64,000 nt of DNA from Vibrio algicola (lineage in GTDB: Bacteria; Pseudomonadota; Gammaproteobacteria; Enterobacterales; Vibrionaceae), in NCBI RefSeq assembly GCF_009601765.2, contig NZ_CP045700.1:434001-498000 (forward strand). The letters are read 5' to 3'. The notes under the pieces are model-generated. The model was not told the origin of the DNA and made no database searches. It saw only the letters and a list, made by a program, of their open reading frames with translations. Shown piece after piece: positions 36,813 to 45,598 of this stretch (positions are counted from its first letter, which is position 1; every line of letters begins with the position of its first letter). A program made the translations under genes and the position numbers.

Positions 36813-36826
36813 TTCTAAATTTAGAA
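36813..36826. promoter_or_regulatory. Perfect palindrome upstream of fabV
   Basis: TTCTAAATTTAGAA is a 14-base perfect palindrome, 130 bases before fabV. The region 36719-36955 has no credible gene; this is its only notable feature. It may be an operator, but no known regulator is assigned. Confidence 0.3.
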
Positions 36827-36955
36827 CTTTTCTCATTACTTTTTCAAAGGTAACCAAATCGATTGAATTTACTGTTATTGAGCCGATCTCAATGATTTCA
36901 CAAGCCGTAATTTCAATTCAAGATGGTTACACCAATTAGATAAATAGGATTTAAC

Positions 36956-38176
36956 ATGATCATTGAGCCCATCATTAAAGGCGTTGTTGCCCGTTCAGCT
37001 CATCCTTATGGTTGCGAAGCGGCAGTAAAACAACAAATCGAATTCGTAAAGCAAGCTGCTGCTATTAAAAATGGTCCTAAGCGTGTCTTGATTTTAGGCG
37101 CTTCATCGGGCTTTGGTTTGGCTTCTCGTATTGCCCTTGCGTTTGGTGGCAGTCAAGCCGATACCATTGGGGTGTCTTTTGAGCGTGGCCCATCAGAAAA
37201 AGGGGTCGGCACCGCAGGTTGGTACAATAATATCTTTTTCAAAAAAGAAGCCGAAAAAGAAGGTCGCATTGCGATTAATATCGTCGGCGATGCATTTGCC
37301 AAACAAACACGCGCCCAAGTGGTTGAAGCGATTGAAACTTACTTTGAAGGTGAAGTTGATCTGGTCATTTATAGTTTAGCGACTGGAATACGCCCAGATC
37401 ATAAAACCGGAGAGAAATGGGTCTCCAGCATCAAACCAATCGGTGACAGCGTCACTGGTGCAAGCGTGTTATTAGAAGATGACTCATGGCATGAAAGCAC
37501 GGTTGAAGCGGCAAGCGATGCTGAAATTGAGTCAACCCTCAAAGTCATGGGCGGCTCCGATTGGGAAAGTTGGATTGACGATTTAATTAACAGTGAATCT
37601 TTGGCTGAAGGCTGTAAAACCGTGGCATTTTCCTACATTGGCAGTGAGATCACCGCCCCTATTTATCGCGATGGCACGCTAGGTTGGGCCAAAGTCGATT
37701 TACATCAAGCCAGTCATTCTTTGAACTTAAAAATGAGCAACTTTAATGGTTCTGCGCACGCCAGTGTGTGTAAGGCATTAGTGACTAAAGCCAGTGTCTT
37801 TATCCCTACTTTAACGCCTTATTTGATTGCGCTGTATAAAGTGATGAAAGAAAACGGTACTCATGAAGGTTGTATTGAACAAATGCAGCGCTTGTTTACC
37901 ACCAAACTTTATAATCATGCGCTAGATGGAGATGTCCAACATGATATTCCGGTTGATGCCGAACGCTTGATCCGCATCGATGATTGGGAACTAGATGGCG
38001 CCACTCAAGCGCAAGTTAAAGCCATCGTAGACAATATGACTGCGGATAACTTTAAACAAATTGGCGACTATCAAGGCCTTAAAAAAGAATTTATGCAAAT
38101 CAATGGTTTTGATTTTGATAATGTCGATTACAACCAAGATATTAGTATTGATGAATTACAAGCATTGGTGGACTAA
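36956..38176 (+). CDS. fabV: Trans-2-enoyl-ACP/CoA reductase FabV
   Basis: 406 residues, the usual FabV length. It catalyses the last step of fatty-acid elongation with NADH and is naturally triclosan-resistant. Motifs: MIIEPIIKGVVARSAHPYGC, the nucleotide-binding VLILGASSGFGLASRIALAF, YSLATGIRPDHKTG and the FabV active-site pattern Y-x8-K in IYRDGTLGWAKVDLH. The C-terminus DVQHDIPVDAERLIRIDDWE is also typical. It is a single-gene unit. Confidence 0.97.
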   Translation: MIIEPIIKGVVARSAHPYGCEAAVKQQIEFVKQAAAIKNGPKRVLILGASSGFGLASRIALAFGGSQADTIGVSFERGPSEKGVGTAGWYNNIFFKKEAEKEGRIAINIVGDAFAKQTRAQVVEAIETYFEGEVDLVIYSLATGIRPDHKTGEKWVSSIKPIGDSVTGASVLLEDDSWHESTVEAASDAEIESTLKVMGGSDWESWIDDLINSESLAEGCKTVAFSYIGSEITAPIYRDGTLGWAKVDLHQASHSLNLKMSNFNGSAHASVCKALVTKASVFIPTLTPYLIALYKVMKENGTHEGCIEQMQRLFTTKLYNHALDGDVQHDIPVDAERLIRIDDWELDGATQAQVKAIVDNMTADNFKQIGDYQGLKKEFMQINGFDFDNVDYNQDISIDELQALVD

Positions 38177-38209
38177 GTTTTACATAATTTTTCTGACAAG
38201 GCATAAGTA

Positions 38210-38252
38210 CGCTCGAGAAAGAGTCGAACAAGTTCCAGTTCGACTCTGAGCG
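38210..38252 (+). terminator. Strong hairpin after fabV
   Basis: AGAGTCGAAC and GTTCGACTCT form a ten-base stem with an eight-base loop, extended by CGCTC and GAGCG. No T-run follows. A second palindrome, GAGGATACTATCCTC, lies at 38263-38277. Together they probably end the fabV transcript. Confidence 0.5.
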
Positions 38253-38474
38253 ACACTTGCCTGAGGATACTATCCTCTGATCAAAAATTTGGATTTTTCA
38301 TGTTAGGCGCATAACACTTTCCAAGATGAAAGAGATGACCAGAAAGATTGATTAACTCGGGTATTGAAAATTAACACTACATTAAGTGGTTAACGGTGCG
38401 TGCAAAAATCAAGCAAAACTAGATCAGCACACTTTCGCGAAACCAACAGAACCTTTTTTGCTGGAAACTCCGTG

Positions 38475-38765
38475 TTAAAAATCGTTTTCAGTTAATATCT
38501 GACGACAATTACGAATCGTCAATACACGGAATTCCACACCTACACTGTAAATAATACGATAATAACCAAACAGAATTTCACGATAATTTGTGTGTGGCAT
38601 TTCTGGAACCATTCGTCCCATTTCAGGCATAGTTCCAAGTGAATTTGTTTTGTCGAATACTTCATTTACCCATTTTTTAGCCGTTGCAGGGCTATCTAAA
38701 GCAATAAATTCAGCAGCATCACCAAGCTTTTCAAGAGCCAATGGAGACCAAACGACTTTCATCAT
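38475..38765 (-). CDS. ParE/RelE-type toxin
   Basis: 96 residues. The fold pattern is of the ParE/RelE superfamily: VVWSPLALEKLGDAAEFIA, KKWVNEVFDKTNSL, PEMGRMVPEMPHTNYREILF and GYYRIIYSVGVEFRVLTI. It would act on ribosome-bound mRNA or gyrase; the sequence does not separate these. It begins MMKV with its ATG overlapping the antitoxin stop, standard for such operons. Second gene of the pair. Confidence 0.85.
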   Translation of the reverse strand: MMKVVWSPLALEKLGDAAEFIALDSPATAKKWVNEVFDKTNSLGTMPEMGRMVPEMPHTNYREILFGYYRIIYSVGVEFRVLTIRNCRQILTENDF

Positions 38766-39040
38766 TTAATACGCCCTAATACTTGATCTCGAGCCTCTTC
38801 GTTAGATACACCTAAGCCAGAAGCGAATTGAGCTTCTGCTGTTCGCAATTCTTCAAGTAACTCTATTTTTTCTTGCATTGCTTCATATTCAGCAACATCA
38901 AGTACAACAGCGACACCTTTACCGCGTTGAGTAATGACAAGAGGACGACGGGTTTCATTTATTTGCTTAATAAATGAGGTGACACCAGCACGAAATTCAG
39001 AAAGAGGCTGAATATCTTGATCGAAATGTATACGGCTCAT
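38762..39040 (-). CDS. Phd/YefM-type antitoxin
   Basis: 92 residues from the ATG at 39040 (GGAG seven bases upstream); the frame extends upstream but without a ribosome site. Phd/YefM hallmarks: DIQPLSEFRAGVTSFIKQIN, RRPLVITQRGKGVAVVLDV and AEYEAMQEKIELLEELR. It would neutralise the toxin and repress the operon. Such pairs are common in Vibrio integron cassettes, but I see no attC site around this one. Confidence 0.87.
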   Translation of the reverse strand: MSRIHFDQDIQPLSEFRAGVTSFIKQINETRRPLVITQRGKGVAVVLDVAEYEAMQEKIELLEELRTAEAQFASGLGVSNEEARDQVLGRIK

Positions 39041-39055
39041 ATCAAACTCCAGAAG

Positions 39056-39078
39056 GTACAAAATAACGTACAAATAAT
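39056..39078 (-). promoter_or_regulatory. Direct-repeat operator of the toxin-antitoxin pair
   Basis: GTACAAAATAAC and GTACAAATAAT are direct repeats 12 bases apart, 16 bases before the antitoxin start. They are a likely autoregulation site. Confidence 0.45.
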
Positions 39079-39106
39079 AGTTCAATTGCATTTTTTGAGC
39101 AAGAAT

Positions 39107-39271
39107 TCAATTTAGGTGCACTAACGCGTAACAAAAAAAGAATCCAATACCTACCCCTAATATCGACCAATTTACAATGATTTTGCCGTGTACACCGATG
39201 GGCTTTATATACTTAAGCTCTTCGCCTAAATCCCAATTCAGGTTATACTGAGCGGCTAAATTTTGCCTCAT
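39107..39271 (-). CDS. Possible 54-residue membrane protein
   Basis: A short open frame starting MRQNLAAQYNLNWDLGEE with one clear membrane segment near the end (SILGVGIGFFFCYALVHLN). No strong ribosome site is seen. It lies between the toxin-antitoxin pair and the divergent ABC-class ATPase, 23 bases from the latter's start. The soluble-then-hydrophobic layout is protein-like, but it could also be the tail of a lost gene. Not recognised. Confidence 0.35.
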   Translation of the reverse strand: MRQNLAAQYNLNWDLGEELKYIKPIGVHGKIIVNWSILGVGIGFFFCYALVHLN

Positions 39272-39294
39272 TATAAAAGTGAAACTGATAATCT

Positions 39295-40950
39295 ATGGAA
39301 ACCCTGATCTTCGCGCTGAAAAACATCGAAAAACAAAACTATCGTGCCTATCAACAAATCAAGGGACAATACGATTTTACTGACTTCGATCTTTTTATCG
39401 ATACGGTTCAAGGCGACCCGCATGCCACCGCTTCTCGATTGCGAGCTAAACGAGCTTGGTCATTAACCGATCTCAAATGGTTACTAGAAGAATCAGAAGA
39501 TTATCAACGTTCTGCGCGTGATTTCATTGCTCGCTATTTTTCCAAATTAGCGCAACCTGAAGCGACAGTTGATATTGCATTTAATGGCCAAACGATTTTA
39601 GATCACACCGCGGTATTATTCACTGAACAAGGAATTGAGCTGCGTTTTCGCGTCAATTTACCTGCCGATGGTCGTCAGATCTTAGGTAAAAAAGCGATTA
39701 ACATTTTGACCTTCCACCTGCCAAAATTCATTCGCCGCGCCACTCTTGCGCGCGAAATTGATATCGAGGCATTAAAACGTCATTGCGAAATTGCCGAAGA
39801 CCAAGCCGCGCTACGCAGTCAACTGGCCGCCAATAACTTAGTGGCATTTGTGGCCGATAACAGCGTTTTACCTCGCGTATCTGGCGATTGCGATTTACCG
39901 ATGAAAGATGCCATCACTTTTAGCGCGCCAGATTCTTTAGCGGTCACCTTGCATACTCCGCATCGTGGTCATATCCGTGGTTTAGGTATTCCCAAAGGGA
40001 TCACTTTGATTGTTGGTGGTGGTTATCATGGTAAATCGACCCTACTGACCGCGATTGAGCGCTCTATTTACGATCATATTCCTAGCGATGGACGTGAATA
40101 TATTGTTACCGATCCACAAGCGATGAAGATCCGCGCCGAAGATGGTCGCAGTGTGCACAACTTAAATTTATCCAACTACATTAATCATCTGCCAATGGGC
40201 AAAGACACCAGTGATTTCTCGACTCAAGATGCTTCCGGTTCGACCTCACAAGCGGCGTGGTTACAAGAGTCCCTTGAAGCCGGCGCGACTACGATTTTGA
40301 TTGATGAAGATACTTCCGCCACCAACTTTATGATCCGTGATGAACGTATGCAGGCATTAGTGGCAAAAGGCGATGAGCCTATTACCCCACTGGTGGATCG
40401 CATTGGTCAACTGCGCGATCAACAAGGCGTTTCATCGATCATCGTGATGGGCGGCTCGGGCGATTATTTTGATGTGGCCGACACCGTGATCCAAATGCAC
40501 GACTACCAAGTACTAGATGTAACCACCAAAGCAAAGCAAGTTATTGAACAACACCCAAGCCAACGTAGCCATGAAGTTGAAGGCGAATTGGTGGTTCATC
40601 CTTCGCGTTCATTAAAAAATGGCTGCTTACAAAAGATCTTAGCCGAAGGTAAATTCCGTATTCAAGGCAAAGGCACTCACACCCTTCGCTTTGGTAAAGA
40701 GCACGTTAATCTTTCAGCGCTTGAGCAAATTGAATCGATTTGTGAATTAAACACCATAGGTTGGTTGTGGTTCTTGTTATCGCAGCAACAGGGTTGGAGT
40801 GAAAACCCTGCCCAAGCGTTCGAACAGTATCTAGCCGGTGACTGGCATCAAGCGTTACCAAATAATGGCGATTTAGCAAAACCAAGAACGCTCGATGTGA
40901 TGGCGGCTCTTAACCGTTTACGCAAAGCACAATTTAAAGCTTCCGTTTAG
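39295..40950 (+). CDS. ABC-class ATPase of the COG3044/PF09818 family
   Basis: 551 residues. The family is annotated as 'predicted ATPase of the ABC class'. The P-loop is TLIVGGGYHGKSTLLTAIE, followed by AEDGRSVHNLNLSNYINHLP, the signature-like STQDASGSTSQAAWLQESL, Walker B TTILIDEDTSATNFM and VMGGSGDYFDVADTVI. No membrane partner is present. A trypanosome homologue takes part in RNA editing, but the bacterial role is unknown. It is a single-gene unit. Confidence 0.88.
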   Translation: METLIFALKNIEKQNYRAYQQIKGQYDFTDFDLFIDTVQGDPHATASRLRAKRAWSLTDLKWLLEESEDYQRSARDFIARYFSKLAQPEATVDIAFNGQTILDHTAVLFTEQGIELRFRVNLPADGRQILGKKAINILTFHLPKFIRRATLAREIDIEALKRHCEIAEDQAALRSQLAANNLVAFVADNSVLPRVSGDCDLPMKDAITFSAPDSLAVTLHTPHRGHIRGLGIPKGITLIVGGGYHGKSTLLTAIERSIYDHIPSDGREYIVTDPQAMKIRAEDGRSVHNLNLSNYINHLPMGKDTSDFSTQDASGSTSQAAWLQESLEAGATTILIDEDTSATNFMIRDERMQALVAKGDEPITPLVDRIGQLRDQQGVSSIIVMGGSGDYFDVADTVIQMHDYQVLDVTTKAKQVIEQHPSQRSHEVEGELVVHPSRSLKNGCLQKILAEGKFRIQGKGTHTLRFGKEHVNLSALEQIESICELNTIGWLWFLLSQQQGWSENPAQAFEQYLAGDWHQALPNNGDLAKPRTLDVMAALNRLRKAQFKASV

Positions 40951-41188
40951 ATAAGCACATCGAATTGGCGTTGCTACTGTTAATACCTATTTCATTTTAT
41001 TTTTGATCAATTTGAATACGCAAAAAAGACGCTGATCCGTCCTTGGTCGCTTGAGAAAAGGCCATCCATGGCCTTTGACACTTTTCTCTGTATTCAATTT
41101 TGAGCGATCATTAAATTGATGGAATGGGTATAATATGGCAATTAGCAATTAGCAACGTCAATCATCGACCAGATAAAAAGAACAGCCA

Positions 41189-41689
41189 ATGAAAAACAAT
41201 CCCTCGCTTAAATACCTACAAGGCTATCCGCAGCAAGTCTTAACTCAAGTCGACCAGCTGATCGCCAATGGTAAACTCGAATCGTGGGTGCAAACTAAAT
41301 ACCCTAAAATGCATGCTCTCAAAACAGAAAAAGCCCTGTATGAGTACACCATGCAAATTAAAAATCGTTACTTAAAAAAATCCTCGCCACTTTCTAAAGT
41401 CATTTACGATCCTAAAATTCATGTGGTTAATCATGCACTAGGTTTGCACACTTTTGTCTCGCGTAATCACGGCGGCAAACTAAAAGCTAAAAACGAGATC
41501 CGCATTGCATCGATTTTTAAAGATGCGCCCGAACCACTACTCAGAATGTTAGTGGTGCATGAACTGGCACACATCAAAGAAAAAGATCACAACAAAGCCT
41601 TCTATGCACTTTGTTGTCATATTGAGCCGGATTATCATCAACTCGAATTTGATGCTCGTCTATTTTTGACTTATAAAGAAATGGCCTAG
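41189..41689 (+). CDS. YgjP-like M48/DUF45 metallopeptidase
   Basis: 166 residues. The zinc site is VVHELAHIKEKDHNKAFY (HExxH plus a downstream His), in the context LLRMLVVHELAH typical of YgjP/DUF45 proteins. No signal peptide or membrane segment. Members are associated with restriction systems in some genomes, but here it stands alone. Start ATG at 41189 gives the usual length. Confidence 0.85.
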   Translation: MKNNPSLKYLQGYPQQVLTQVDQLIANGKLESWVQTKYPKMHALKTEKALYEYTMQIKNRYLKKSSPLSKVIYDPKIHVVNHALGLHTFVSRNHGGKLKAKNEIRIASIFKDAPEPLLRMLVVHELAHIKEKDHNKAFYALCCHIEPDYHQLEFDARLFLTYKEMA

Positions 41690-41693
41690 CTCA

Positions 41694-41900
41694 TCACCAC
41701 TCTTTCTTACACTTCAACCAACATTGCTTAGCAAAGTGAATAAAAGACGCGAACCCACGGCAGGTAAGCAATGCGGGGACGGCTTTTGAATCCATAAAGG
41801 TAACAAACAGTTCGTATAAGCCCATTGCTTCTTCGTAATCTTCTTTTTTAATCGCAAACAAGAAAATCACCTGTGCAATATTGCCATTGCCCCAGTGTAG
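41694..41900 (-). pseudogene. C-terminal fragment of a PTS EIIA-like protein
   Basis: About 68 codons without a start, reading NIAQVIFLFAIKKEDYEEAM, then GLYELFVTFMDSKAVPALLT and ending CWLKCKKEW. The pattern fits the C-terminal half of a mannitol/fructose-class EIIA domain (or a PRD regulator's EIIA domain). The frame is cut at about 41900, exactly where an IS3 transposase tail begins, so an insertion broke it. Confidence 0.5.
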
Positions 41901-41904
41901 TGGC

Positions 41905-42074
41905 CAAAATCACCGTACCACTACAATGTGGTTTATTTAACGCGTGATGCAATCAAAGAAGATGTTGAAGAATATATCCGGTATTACAACCATGAAAGGT
42001 TGCATACTACGCTTGGTGATTTAACGCCAATCGACTATGAAAAATTACAAAGTCAGGTGTCCTATTGGGCTTGA
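41905..42074 (+). pseudogene. C-terminal remnant of an IS3-family transposase
   Basis: The last 50 or so residues of an OrfB: VVYLTRDAIKEDVEEYIRYY, NHERLHTTLGDLTPIDYEK, ending QVSYWA and a TGA at 42072. The YYNHERLHTTLG motif is the end of the IS3 integrase core. No start, DDE residues or clear terminal inverted repeats remain. The following bases up to 42190 hold nothing I can identify. Confidence 0.82.
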
Positions 42075-42191
42075 CCAGAATAAGTAATAAAGGTTTCATT
42101 GGTGGCGACACTTAGGGTCCTTGGATTAAAAGCTGAATAACAGGATGGTTAAACTACAAATCATAATAACAAAATTTACAATTTTAAAACG

Positions 42192-42224
42192 AAAAAAAGC
42201 CTCATCAAATCAATGATGAGGCTT
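42192..42224 (-). terminator. Terminator after azlD
   Basis: AAGCCTCATCA-AATCA-ATGATGAGGCTT with a T-run on the minus strand, 22 bases past the azlD stop. Confidence 0.88.
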
Positions 42225-42245
42225 AATAATAGAACGGTTTATCAA

Positions 42246-42620
42246 TTAACCAAGATAAGGCGCTAAGAAATGCGTCATTGGACCTAAGTATGCTTCAAAG
42301 AAAATCAATGATGCTAAGCCACTCACGACTACCCAAATCAAACCAAAACGTAAGCTAACCAAAGTACAAACAATCGCGGCCCATACTTTGGGGTTATGTA
42401 AGTTAAACTCTAAGTGTGCACCGGTTCCTAAGATCTCAACCGCAATGATTGCAGGTAAAACGGTCACCGGCACAAAACGTAATGTTTTCTTAAAGCGTTC
42501 TGACATATTAAATTTGCCAGCCATACCAATAACAGAAAAACGAACTGCAAAAGTCGCAACTGCCATCGCAAATGATAATAAGATAACGTAATGGCTAGTT
42601 AATAGTGATGATGTATGCAT
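42246..42620 (-). CDS. azlD: AzlD-family small membrane subunit
   Basis: 124 residues, four predicted helices (VILLSFAMAVATFAVRFSVI, FVPVTVLPAIIAVEIL, WAAIVCTLVSLRFG, IWVVVSGLASLIFFEAYL). It is the partner of AzlC in a putative branched-chain or other amino-acid exporter. A GAGGA site precedes the ATG. It follows azlC by 11 bases and is ended by a strong terminator. Confidence 0.88.
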   Translation of the reverse strand: MHTSSLLTSHYVILLSFAMAVATFAVRFSVIGMAGKFNMSERFKKTLRFVPVTVLPAIIAVEILGTGAHLEFNLHNPKVWAAIVCTLVSLRFGLIWVVVSGLASLIFFEAYLGPMTHFLAPYLG

Positions 42621-42631
42621 GTTGATATCCT

Positions 42632-43426
42632 CTATTCGGTTACAGTTTTAGTGAAACAAGTCGCATCTTCTGACTCAACAGTATTACGCTCTAACGCTTC
42701 TTGTTGTAATTCAAGTTTGGCTTGTGCTTTTGCCTCTTCTTGCATTGCTTCTGTTGATAAATCCATACGGTAACCCGCATACACACCCACAACTGCAGCA
42801 ACTACAAGACCTAACGAGTAAGGAAGGCCCGATAGTAAAATACCCGTTACCGTTGCAACCACAGCAGCAACGATACATTCGCGATTTTTCACTTGAGGAA
42901 TAACAATCGCAATAAAAGCGGCAACCATGGCGAAATCTAAACCATAGCTAGCTATTTGAGGGAACGATGAACCCACCATTGCACCAAGGAAATCCGCCAC
43001 AACCCAGTTGATCCAGAAACCCAACATGACCGCTAAGTAATACCAATGACGATTTGGTTTTTCTTCTTTCATCTCTTGAATAGAAGAAGCATACACTTCA
43101 TCAGTTAAGCCGTAGGCCATAAACATGCGCATCGGCAGCGAATATTCTTTTACATGATCAGAAAGCGAAGCACTGTAAAGCACATGACGAAGGTTGATGA
43201 CAAAGGTCGTTAACATAATCACTAGCATTTCACTAGATGATTGGACTAAGCCTAGTGCGACCATCTGTGCAGAACCGGCAAACACAGTCATTGACCACAT
43301 TGTACTTTGGAAAACGGTCATACCCGCATTGATACTGACCGCACCGACAATAAAAGAAAACGGAAAGGCGCCAACGCATAATGGGAATATCGATTTAAGA
43401 CCCGCTTGTATTAGTTGCTTTTTCAT
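42632..43426 (-). CDS. azlC: AzlC-family amino-acid exporter subunit
   Basis: 264 residues from the ATG at 43426 (a GTG three codons earlier is possible). AzlC hallmarks: GLKSIFPLCVGAFPFSFIVG, MTVFAGSAQMVALGLVQS, VINLRHVLYSASLSDHVKEY and FMAYGLTDEVYASSIQEM. The C-terminal 40 residues are a charged, Gln/Glu-rich tail. Divergent from ridA over a 290-base region. The link with a cysteine/serine catabolic unit suggests export of a related amino acid. Confidence 0.88.
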   Translation of the reverse strand: MKKQLIQAGLKSIFPLCVGAFPFSFIVGAVSINAGMTVFQSTMWSMTVFAGSAQMVALGLVQSSSEMLVIMLTTFVINLRHVLYSASLSDHVKEYSLPMRMFMAYGLTDEVYASSIQEMKEEKPNRHWYYLAVMLGFWINWVVADFLGAMVGSSFPQIASYGLDFAMVAAFIAIVIPQVKNRECIVAAVVATVTGILLSGLPYSLGLVVAAVVGVYAGYRMDLSTEAMQEEAKAQAKLELQQEALERNTVESEDATCFTKTVTE

Positions 43427-43725
43427 ACTGCTCACTTAATAGCTTAGAGTTAAAATTTATTTGCAATTTATTATTAAAAAAGAAAAAGGTCCGTCTATCT
43501 TCTGGTGTTTATAATAGCCGAAAATTATCTTTTGCACATTGATTTGAAAAAATAAAATATGCCCCCCGTCACAAAATCACTAAAACGTGATGTATAACAA
43601 CAACTTATGACTATAGATCATTTACAAAAACATTGTTTTCACCAAACTAAAAGCAAAATAATTTGCAAATCATTCAAATAAAAAACTAAACTACAGTTGA
43701 ACCTAAACTGACAGGATAAAAAATC

Positions 43726-44106
43726 ATGACTAAAGTAATTACTTCTCAATCAGCTCCAGAAGCTATCGGTCCATATTCACACGGCAATCTTTACGGCGAC
43801 CTTATCTTTACTTCTGGTCAATTACCGGTCTCTAAAGCGACAGGCGCTGTAGCCGAAGGCGGTATCAGCGAGCAATCTCGTCAGTCTTTAGAAAACCTAA
43901 AATCGGTTATCGAAGCGGGTGGCGGTAACTTAGACACCGTATTAAAAACAACATGCTACCTATCAGACATTTCTGATTTCGCTGCATTTAACGCAGTTTA
44001 TGCAGAATTTTTCAAAACAGATTGCCCAGCGCGCAGCTGCTTTGCAGTAAAAGATTTACCAATGGGTGTGAAAGTGGAAATTGAAGCTATCGCTCACCGC
44101 GCTTAA
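43726..44106 (+). CDS. ridA: RidA-family enamine/imine deaminase
   Basis: 126 residues. It hydrolyses reactive 2-aminoacrylate-type enamines released by PLP and Fe-S lyases. Family motifs: SQSAPEAIGPYSHG, IFTSGQLPVSKATGA, SLENLKSVIEAGGGNLDTVL and CPARSCFAVKDLPMGVKVEI, with the substrate-binding Arg in PARSCF. AGGA precedes the ATG. It is the first gene of the unit with the desulfidase-like gene, whose reaction yields 2-aminoacrylate, so the pairing makes biochemical sense. Confidence 0.93.
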   Translation: MTKVITSQSAPEAIGPYSHGNLYGDLIFTSGQLPVSKATGAVAEGGISEQSRQSLENLKSVIEAGGGNLDTVLKTTCYLSDISDFAAFNAVYAEFFKTDCPARSCFAVKDLPMGVKVEIEAIAHRA

Positions 44107-44158
44107 TACATCGTACTGACAAAAAATATAACGATAAACGATATAAGAGGTCTCCCCT

Positions 44159-45433
44159 ATGAATACCCAATGGAATCAATACAAAGCAATCATCAATTCA
44201 GTTGTTAAACCAGCGCTTGGTTGTACTGAACCAATTTCAGCCGCTTACGCTTCTGCTGTTGCCGCTGATCTTCTTGGTGAAAAACCAGAGCGTTTGCACG
44301 TAATGGTGTCTGACAACCTTTACAAAAACTCAATGGGTGTTTTTGTTCCTGGTACTGGTCAAATTGGTTTACCGATTGCTGCGGCTGTTGGGGCAATTGG
44401 GGGAAATCCAGAAGCGCTTTTAGAAGTATTAGCACAAATCACACCAGACGATGTGACTCAAGCGGTTAGCTTTATTGAAGCGGGCAACGTAACAGTTAGT
44501 CGCGCTGACGTTGAAGAATTCATCTACTGTAAAGTAGAAGCATTTGCTGGCGACAAAAAAGCATTTGTTGAGATCAGCGGTGGCCACACTCAAATCGTGA
44601 CTAAATCTCTAAACGATGAAATCACTTTCCAACAATCAGCTGAAACCGCGCAATCTACCGGCTCTATCTGTGATGGTGTGGACATTAGCGTAGAAAAAAT
44701 CTACCAGTATGCCACTCAAGCGGATTTCAATGACATCAAATTTATTCTAGAAGCAGCGACATTAAACTCTAAGCTTTCAGAAGAAGGTCTTAAAAATTCA
44801 TACGGCTTAGAAGTGGGTCGTACCATTGAAAAAAGCATTCAAAGCAAACTGCTTGGTGACGGCCTTGCCAATAACATCATCATGTTAACAGCAGCAGCAT
44901 CAGATGCTCGTATGGGCGGCGCAACATTACCGGCTATGAGTAACTTCGGCAGCGGTAACCAAGGCATTGCAGCGACTATCCCTGTGGTAGAAGTGGCGAA
45001 ACACTACAAATCAAGCGAAGAACAACTTGCTCGCGCATTGATCATGAGCCATTTGGGTGCGATTTACATTAAATCTTACTACCCACCACTTTCAGCTTTC
45101 TGTGGTAACACAGTGACAAGTGCGGCCGCTTCTATGGCATTGGTTTATCTTGCAGGCGGAACATTTGAGCAATCTTGTCACGCGATCCAAAACGTACTAA
45201 GCGATTGTTCTGGTATGGTATGTGACGGCGCAAAATCAACCTGCGCAATGAAAGTTAAGACCTCAACCAGCGCAGCGGTAACTGGCTTTATCATGGCGCT
45301 AAACAGCCAACAAGCTCAAAGCCAAGGCATCGTAGCACAAGATGTTGAGAAAAGTATCCGTAACGTAGGCCGCATGGTCACTATGGGTATGACAGGTACT
45401 GATGCAACAATCATCGATATCATGTCGGCTTAA
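44159..45433 (+). CDS. cyuA: L-cysteine desulfidase / serine dehydratase-alpha-like protein (CyuA family)
   Basis: 424 residues, of the YhaM/CyuA (DUF1063-type) family. These [4Fe-4S] enzymes release sulfide, ammonia and pyruvate from L-cysteine. Motifs: [68 protein letters not shown] and [20 protein letters not shown]. Cysteines in CTEP, AFCGN, VCDG and STC are candidates for cluster binding. It follows ridA by 52 bases with AGAGG upstream and is followed by a terminator. Confidence 0.88.
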   Translation: MNTQWNQYKAIINSVVKPALGCTEPISAAYASAVAADLLGEKPERLHVMVSDNLYKNSMGVFVPGTGQIGLPIAAAVGAIGGNPEALLEVLAQITPDDVTQAVSFIEAGNVTVSRADVEEFIYCKVEAFAGDKKAFVEISGGHTQIVTKSLNDEITFQQSAETAQSTGSICDGVDISVEKIYQYATQADFNDIKFILEAATLNSKLSEEGLKNSYGLEVGRTIEKSIQSKLLGDGLANNIIMLTAAASDARMGGATLPAMSNFGSGNQGIAATIPVVEVAKHYKSSEEQLARALIMSHLGAIYIKSYYPPLSAFCGNTVTSAAASMALVYLAGGTFEQSCHAIQNVLSDCSGMVCDGAKSTCAMKVKTSTSAAVTGFIMALNSQQAQSQGIVAQDVEKSIRNVGRMVTMGMTGTDATIIDIMSA

Positions 45434-45501
45434 TATGGTTTGCAATCGCAGCCACTATTGTCAATGATGTTCTGACTGTTGATTAAAAACAAATATGTCA
45501 T

Positions 45502-45528
45502 AAAGCCGCCGTTTAATGGCGGCTTTTT
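45502..45528 (+). terminator. Terminator after cyuA
   Basis: AAAGCCGCC-GTTTAAT-GGCGGCTTT followed by T residues. Confidence 0.92.
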
Positions 45529-45598
45529 TGATCTTGCCCTTTTTTATATCAATACTTTGTTGTTATGATTAAAATCTGCAGATAAGAATGGAGTCCCT

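Noticed and set aside
36709..36939. 76-codon plus-strand frame before fabV
   Set aside because: It starts inside the tesA terminator stem, has no ribosome site and reads as AT-rich random sequence; the region is better explained as terminator plus promoter.
38300..38400. Possible attC remnant near the toxin-antitoxin pair (GTTAGGCGCATAAC, GGTTAACGG)
   Set aside because: The core resembles GTTRRRY, but no complementary partner or paired inner arms could be found, and the site is 25 kb from the integron.
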